DNA from: JBDKTH01 sp964558295
GTDB taxonomy: Bacteria; Planctomycetota; Planctomycetia; Pirellulales; Thermoguttaceae
DNA: 34,389 nt
NCBI GenBank assembly: GCA_964558295.1
Contig: CAZLDQ010000036.1
Span: forward strand, 1-34,389
Direction: 5' to 3'
Part shown: positions 31,605-34,389 of the stretch, piece by piece
How the letters are laid out: every line of letters begins with the position of its first letter
Numbering within the stretch: the stretch's first letter is position 1
Notes under the pieces: generated by a model
What the model was told of the DNA's origin: nothing
The model's input: the letters and a program-made list of their open reading frames with translations, nothing else
Databases searched by the model: none
Position numbers and translations under genes: made by a program

Positions 31605-32927
31605 CTATAGCCGGCGGCGCAACTGATCGAGCAATTGCGTTGTCAAGTCCGCTCGGGCAGGTACGCCCGTGCCGCGGAGCTTGAACCGGGTGCGTTCCAT
31701 GCGCCCCTCAGGGTGCCGGAACACCACGTCGACCAACGAGCCTTCGTCCCCCTGCTGCACGTCTCCCACGACGATCGTCCAACGACTGCCGGTCGACTCG
31801 ACGGCTGCGGCGGCCAACTGTTCCAGCCGGCCGAGCCCCGATTTGCTTCGCGCCCACTCGTCGTCGGCCACACGCAGCAAGCGGCTGAGTTGCTCTTCGT
31901 TGGGGGCCACATAGGCGCCGGCCAGACTCTGCCACGCGTCGTCCACCCCGTCCAAAGCTGCGGCCAGACCGCCGGCACTGCCCGACTCGACGAGCGTGAG
32001 CATCGCCCCGCTCGCGGCCAGACGCCGGGCGACCACGGTTTCCAACGACGTCTCATCCGTGGCATAGATCCGGTCGCGAAGCTCGTCAATCGCCAGGATC
32101 TTCTGCTTCAATTCGTCCAACCGCTTTTGGGCTTGTGGCGCGTCGTCGGGCAGCGAAAAGACGAAATCGACCCGGAGCCCGTCGAACTGCGAGGACTGAA
32201 CCACGTCGGCCGGGATCCCTACGTGCTTCTGGAATGCGTCGGCAATCTGCGCCTGCCCGATCCCCACAAACCGCACGATGAGCGAACAGCCGGGCGTGCG
32301 CGTCCCAAAACGCCGGCGGAGATATGGCACCAACTCGTTGCGAACCATCGGCTGCAATTCACGCGGCGGACCGGGCAGGGCCACAATCACCCACTCCGGA
32401 CACTCGAAGACCAAACCCACCGCCGTGCCGGTGACGCTTTTCAGATAGGTCCCTTGGACCGGCACCTCGGTTTGCCGCCGCAGGTTCGGACGGATCTGGT
32501 CCCGCGACAGCTTCAACCGGCGTTCGATCTCCGCCAGCACCTCGGGCTGCTCGGCCAGCGCAATCCCGGTAAACTCCGAAAGCGTCTGCCGGGTAATATC
32601 GTTGTCCGTTGGGCCCAGCCCGCCGGTGACGATCACCAGTTTTGCCCGGCCGGTCGCATAGCGGAGCGCTTCTTGGATGTCCGCCGCCCGGTCATCGACG
32701 GTCATCGAGCCGATGCAGTGCAATCCAAGCGGTCGGAGGGTGCGCGTGAGGAAATGCGTGTGTCCGTCGGGATACACCCCGGCCAACAGTTCCCCGCCCG
32801 TGACTACAATCATGTAGTCCAACGTCGGAGCGGCCGGCGCCGATTCGGCCGTCAACGGCGGCACGACGATGAGTGCGAGGACAAGCGACCATCCCCTTCG
32901 TTCGACGTTCGGGAATCCCCTCCGCAT
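31605..32927 (-). CDS. CinA-like protein with signal peptide and degenerate C-terminal domain
   Basis: 440 residues. The N-terminal part (about 36-205) is a molybdopterin-binding/MoCF fold of the CinA type: VVTGGELLAGVYPDGHTHFL (42-60), TGGLGPTDND (101-110) and ALPGPPRELQPM (183-194). The middle part (about 215-290) matches the CinA linker domain. The C-terminal part sits where NMN deamidase (PncC) lies in CinA, but the ESCTGG motif reads ESGSAGG (314-320) and the downstream catalytic pattern is not recognisable, so deamidase activity is doubtful. Before all this is a hydrophobic leader (WSLVLALIVVPPLTAESA, 13-30) that looks like a signal peptide, unusual since CinA is cytosolic. ATG 32927 has GGAGAGG 7 bases upstream, so the leader is likely real. 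Confidence 0.85.
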   Translation of the reverse strand: MRRGFPNVERRGWSLVLALIVVPPLTAESAPAAPTLDYMIVVTGGELLAGVYPDGHTHFLTRTLRPLGLHCIGSMTVDDRAADIQEALRYATGRAKLVIVTGGLGPTDNDITRQTLSEFTGIALAEQPEVLAEIERRLKLSRDQIRPNLRRQTEVPVQGTYLKSVTGTAVGLVFECPEWVIVALPGPPRELQPMVRNELVPYLRRRFGTRTPGCSLIVRFVGIGQAQIADAFQKHVGIPADVVQSSQFDGLRVDFVFSLPDDAPQAQKRLDELKQKILAIDELRDRIYATDETSLETVVARRLAASGAMLTLVESGSAGGLAAALDGVDDAWQSLAGAYVAPNEEQLSRLLRVADDEWARSKSGLGRLEQLAAAAVESTGSRWTIVVGDVQQGDEGSLVDVVFRHPEGRMERTRFKLRGTGVPARADLTTQLLDQLRRRL

Positions 32928-32964
32928 TGCCGTCCTCTCCTTCCGGCGGTTGACTTGGGATGCA

Positions 32965-34386
32965 CTAGGCCTCGCCGGGGCGAAGCATCGGGATTTCCAC
33001 CACGATCCGAGTGCCTCGGCCTGGAACGCTCTCGATCACCGCCTGACCGCCGAGCAGCCGGGCTCGTTCGTGGATGCCATGAAGCCCGAACCCGCCCGGT
33101 CGGGGACTTGTCGGATCGAAGCCCACCCCCTGGTCCTGGATTTCCAAGCGGACATTCTCTCCCACCTGGTCCAGAGAGATTTGGCAGGTCTTGCTTCGGC
33201 TGTGGCGGACTGCGTTGGTCACGCTTTCCTGGACAATTCGGAACAGGGCGTTTTCCAGAGGGGCCGCCAGACGTGGCAGTGCCACGTGATGGGTAAACGT
33301 GATCTTCAGATCGGTCTCGAACCGCTGGTCATGGACCAGATGTTCAATCGCCGCCACGAGCCCCGATTCGTCAAGGATCGGCGGACGCAAGTCGCTGATC
33401 AACCGCCGGGCTTCCTCCAGGCTGCGGGCCAACAACGTCCGCACCAGATCGCAAGCCCGCTTGGCCGCCTCCGGCATGGCCACGTTCAACTGGCGAGCGG
33501 TCTCCAAGTGCATCATCGCCCCGGCCAGATGCTGGGCCAAGCCGTCGTGGATCTCATAGGAAACCAACTGCCGATCCCGATCGTAAAGCTCCAACAAACG
33601 CTTCAGGTGTTCCTGTTCCCGCTGGAGTTGCGATTCTGCCTCCTTCTGCTCGGTAATGTCGCGGCCGGTCGACTGAATCTCGGTAATCTGTCCCTGCGCG
33701 TCGAACAACGCCTGGTTGATCCAATGCAGCCAGCGGACTTCCCCTGTTCGCGTCACCACCTGTTCTTCATTGTGGCATACAGGGGTCTGCGGCGTGAACT
33801 GTGTCAAACGTAGGTGCGTGAGCGCCTGGTGCTCGTCGGACACAAAACGCAACAGGCTCGTGCCGAGAAGCTCTTCGCGCGTCGCGCCAAAAAACCGGCA
33901 GTAGGCCTCGTTGACATACGTGAGGATCAGATCGGGAGTGAAGCGGGCAACCAGTTCTGTCGTGGCTTCGACGATCGCCCGATAACGCTGTTCCGACGCG
34001 CGCAGCGCCGCTTCGGCCTGCTTGTGAGCCGTCACATTCTGGCAACTGCCGATACAGCCGATGATCTCTCCCCTGTCGTTGCGCAGGGGCCGCACCGTGC
34101 CCTGCACGATATACTCTCGCCAAGCTTGCTCAAACACGGCGGTTTCCCCGGCCAAGGCCCGGCGATGGGCCACCACCACCGGCGTCTGTTCCGTGATGCC
34201 GGGCTCGAACTCGAAAAGGGTCTGGCCGACAATCGACTCTCCGGAAATCTTGATCGTCGCCAAACCGGCGCCAAAGATCGCCGTATAGCGCAACTCCAGA
34301 TCGGTAGTCCAGACAATGCCCGGCAGGTTCTCTCGCCCCATCTGGAGAATGCGGTCGGACGGAGTTGGGGGGGGACGGGGGGCCAT
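32965..34386 (-). CDS. PAS-PAS sensor histidine kinase, NarL-partner type
   Basis: At least 473 residues. Two PAS domains (about 15-120, IVWTTDLELRYTAIFG; and 130-250, RFTPDLILTYVNEAYCRFFG) followed by a short coiled coil and a HisKA_3 dimerisation domain with the phospho-accepting His280 in SYEIHDGLAQHLAG. The HATPase domain has the N box in IVQESVTNAVRHS, then DQGVGFDP and GGFGLHGIHERARLLGG. No membrane segment is visible, so it probably senses a cytosolic signal. Such kinases pair with LuxR/NarL-type regulators; none is in the window. The ATG at 34386 is 3 bases from the window edge, and the first residues have no ribosome site that can be seen, so the true start may lie outside. Confidence 0.9.
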   Translation of the reverse strand: MAPRPPPTPSDRILQMGRENLPGIVWTTDLELRYTAIFGAGLATIKISGESIVGQTLFEFEPGITEQTPVVVAHRRALAGETAVFEQAWREYIVQGTVRPLRNDRGEIIGCIGSCQNVTAHKQAEAALRASEQRYRAIVEATTELVARFTPDLILTYVNEAYCRFFGATREELLGTSLLRFVSDEHQALTHLRLTQFTPQTPVCHNEEQVVTRTGEVRWLHWINQALFDAQGQITEIQSTGRDITEQKEAESQLQREQEHLKRLLELYDRDRQLVSYEIHDGLAQHLAGAMMHLETARQLNVAMPEAAKRACDLVRTLLARSLEEARRLISDLRPPILDESGLVAAIEHLVHDQRFETDLKITFTHHVALPRLAAPLENALFRIVQESVTNAVRHSRSKTCQISLDQVGENVRLEIQDQGVGFDPTSPRPGGFGLHGIHERARLLGGQAVIESVPGRGTRIVVEIPMLRPGEA

Positions 34387-34389
34387 AGG

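Noticed and set aside
1..34389. CRISPR array or integrated mobile element
   Set aside because: Repeats are scattered single copies without regular spacers, and no cas, integrase or transposase genes were seen.

Overview
The window is GC-rich, densely coded bacterial chromosome. I think it comes from a planctomycete, probably Pirellulales-like. The reasons are exported polysaccharide-degrading enzymes, a glycosyltransferase and a sulfotransferase side by side, a tiny Lys/Ala-rich AKKA peptide, and many short hairpin repeats between genes. No rRNA, tRNA, CRISPR array, transposase or phage gene was seen. The lineage is inferred, not proven.

Layout. 1-2749 (minus strand): housekeeping genes mtnA (cut by the window edge), purE and ald. 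2925-8754 (plus strand): an unusual five-gene run. It contains a small membrane zinc-ribbon protein, a radical SAM/SPASM protein with a PqqD-like N-terminal domain, a full-length paralogue that has lost the radical SAM cysteines, a three-TM DUF2207-like membrane protein whose only cysteines lie in a C-terminal Cys-Ala tail, and a SAM methyltransferase. This reads as a candidate peptide-modification system acting on a membrane-anchored substrate, and it is the most interesting part of the window. 8847-8939 (minus): a 30-residue AKKA peptide. 9378-17479 (plus): a HTH/PTS-EIIA regulator followed by a six-gene Hyf-like complex. Its large subunit lacks both nickel-binding CxxC motifs, so it is better described as an energy-converting hydrogenase-related (Ehr) complex than as a hydrogenase.

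17796-19343 (minus): a homocysteine S-methyltransferase-family gene followed by rdgB. 19803-31565: carbohydrate genes, namely a GH106-like rhamnosidase, a two-domain GT31-like/GT8-like glycosyltransferase, a sulfotransferase, a secreted coiled-coil protein (minus), a PL11 rhamnogalacturonan lyase and a clan GH-A (GH42-like) hydrolase. The hydrolases point to rhamnogalacturonan breakdown. The glycosyltransferase and sulfotransferase point to making a surface glycan. 31605-34386 (minus): a CinA-like protein with a signal peptide and a degenerate C-terminal domain, and a PAS-PAS histidine kinase that reaches the window edge.

The gaps carry at least two dispersed repeat families (consensus GGCGTTCCCTAYAGGTT, and a 29-base unit with a CGGCAC/GTGCCG hairpin) plus several perfect hairpins. 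Some of these have grown into gene ends. Two well-spaced sigma-70-type promoters can be read, at 9224-9252 and 26193-26221. All functions are read from motifs and family knowledge; no database search was run.
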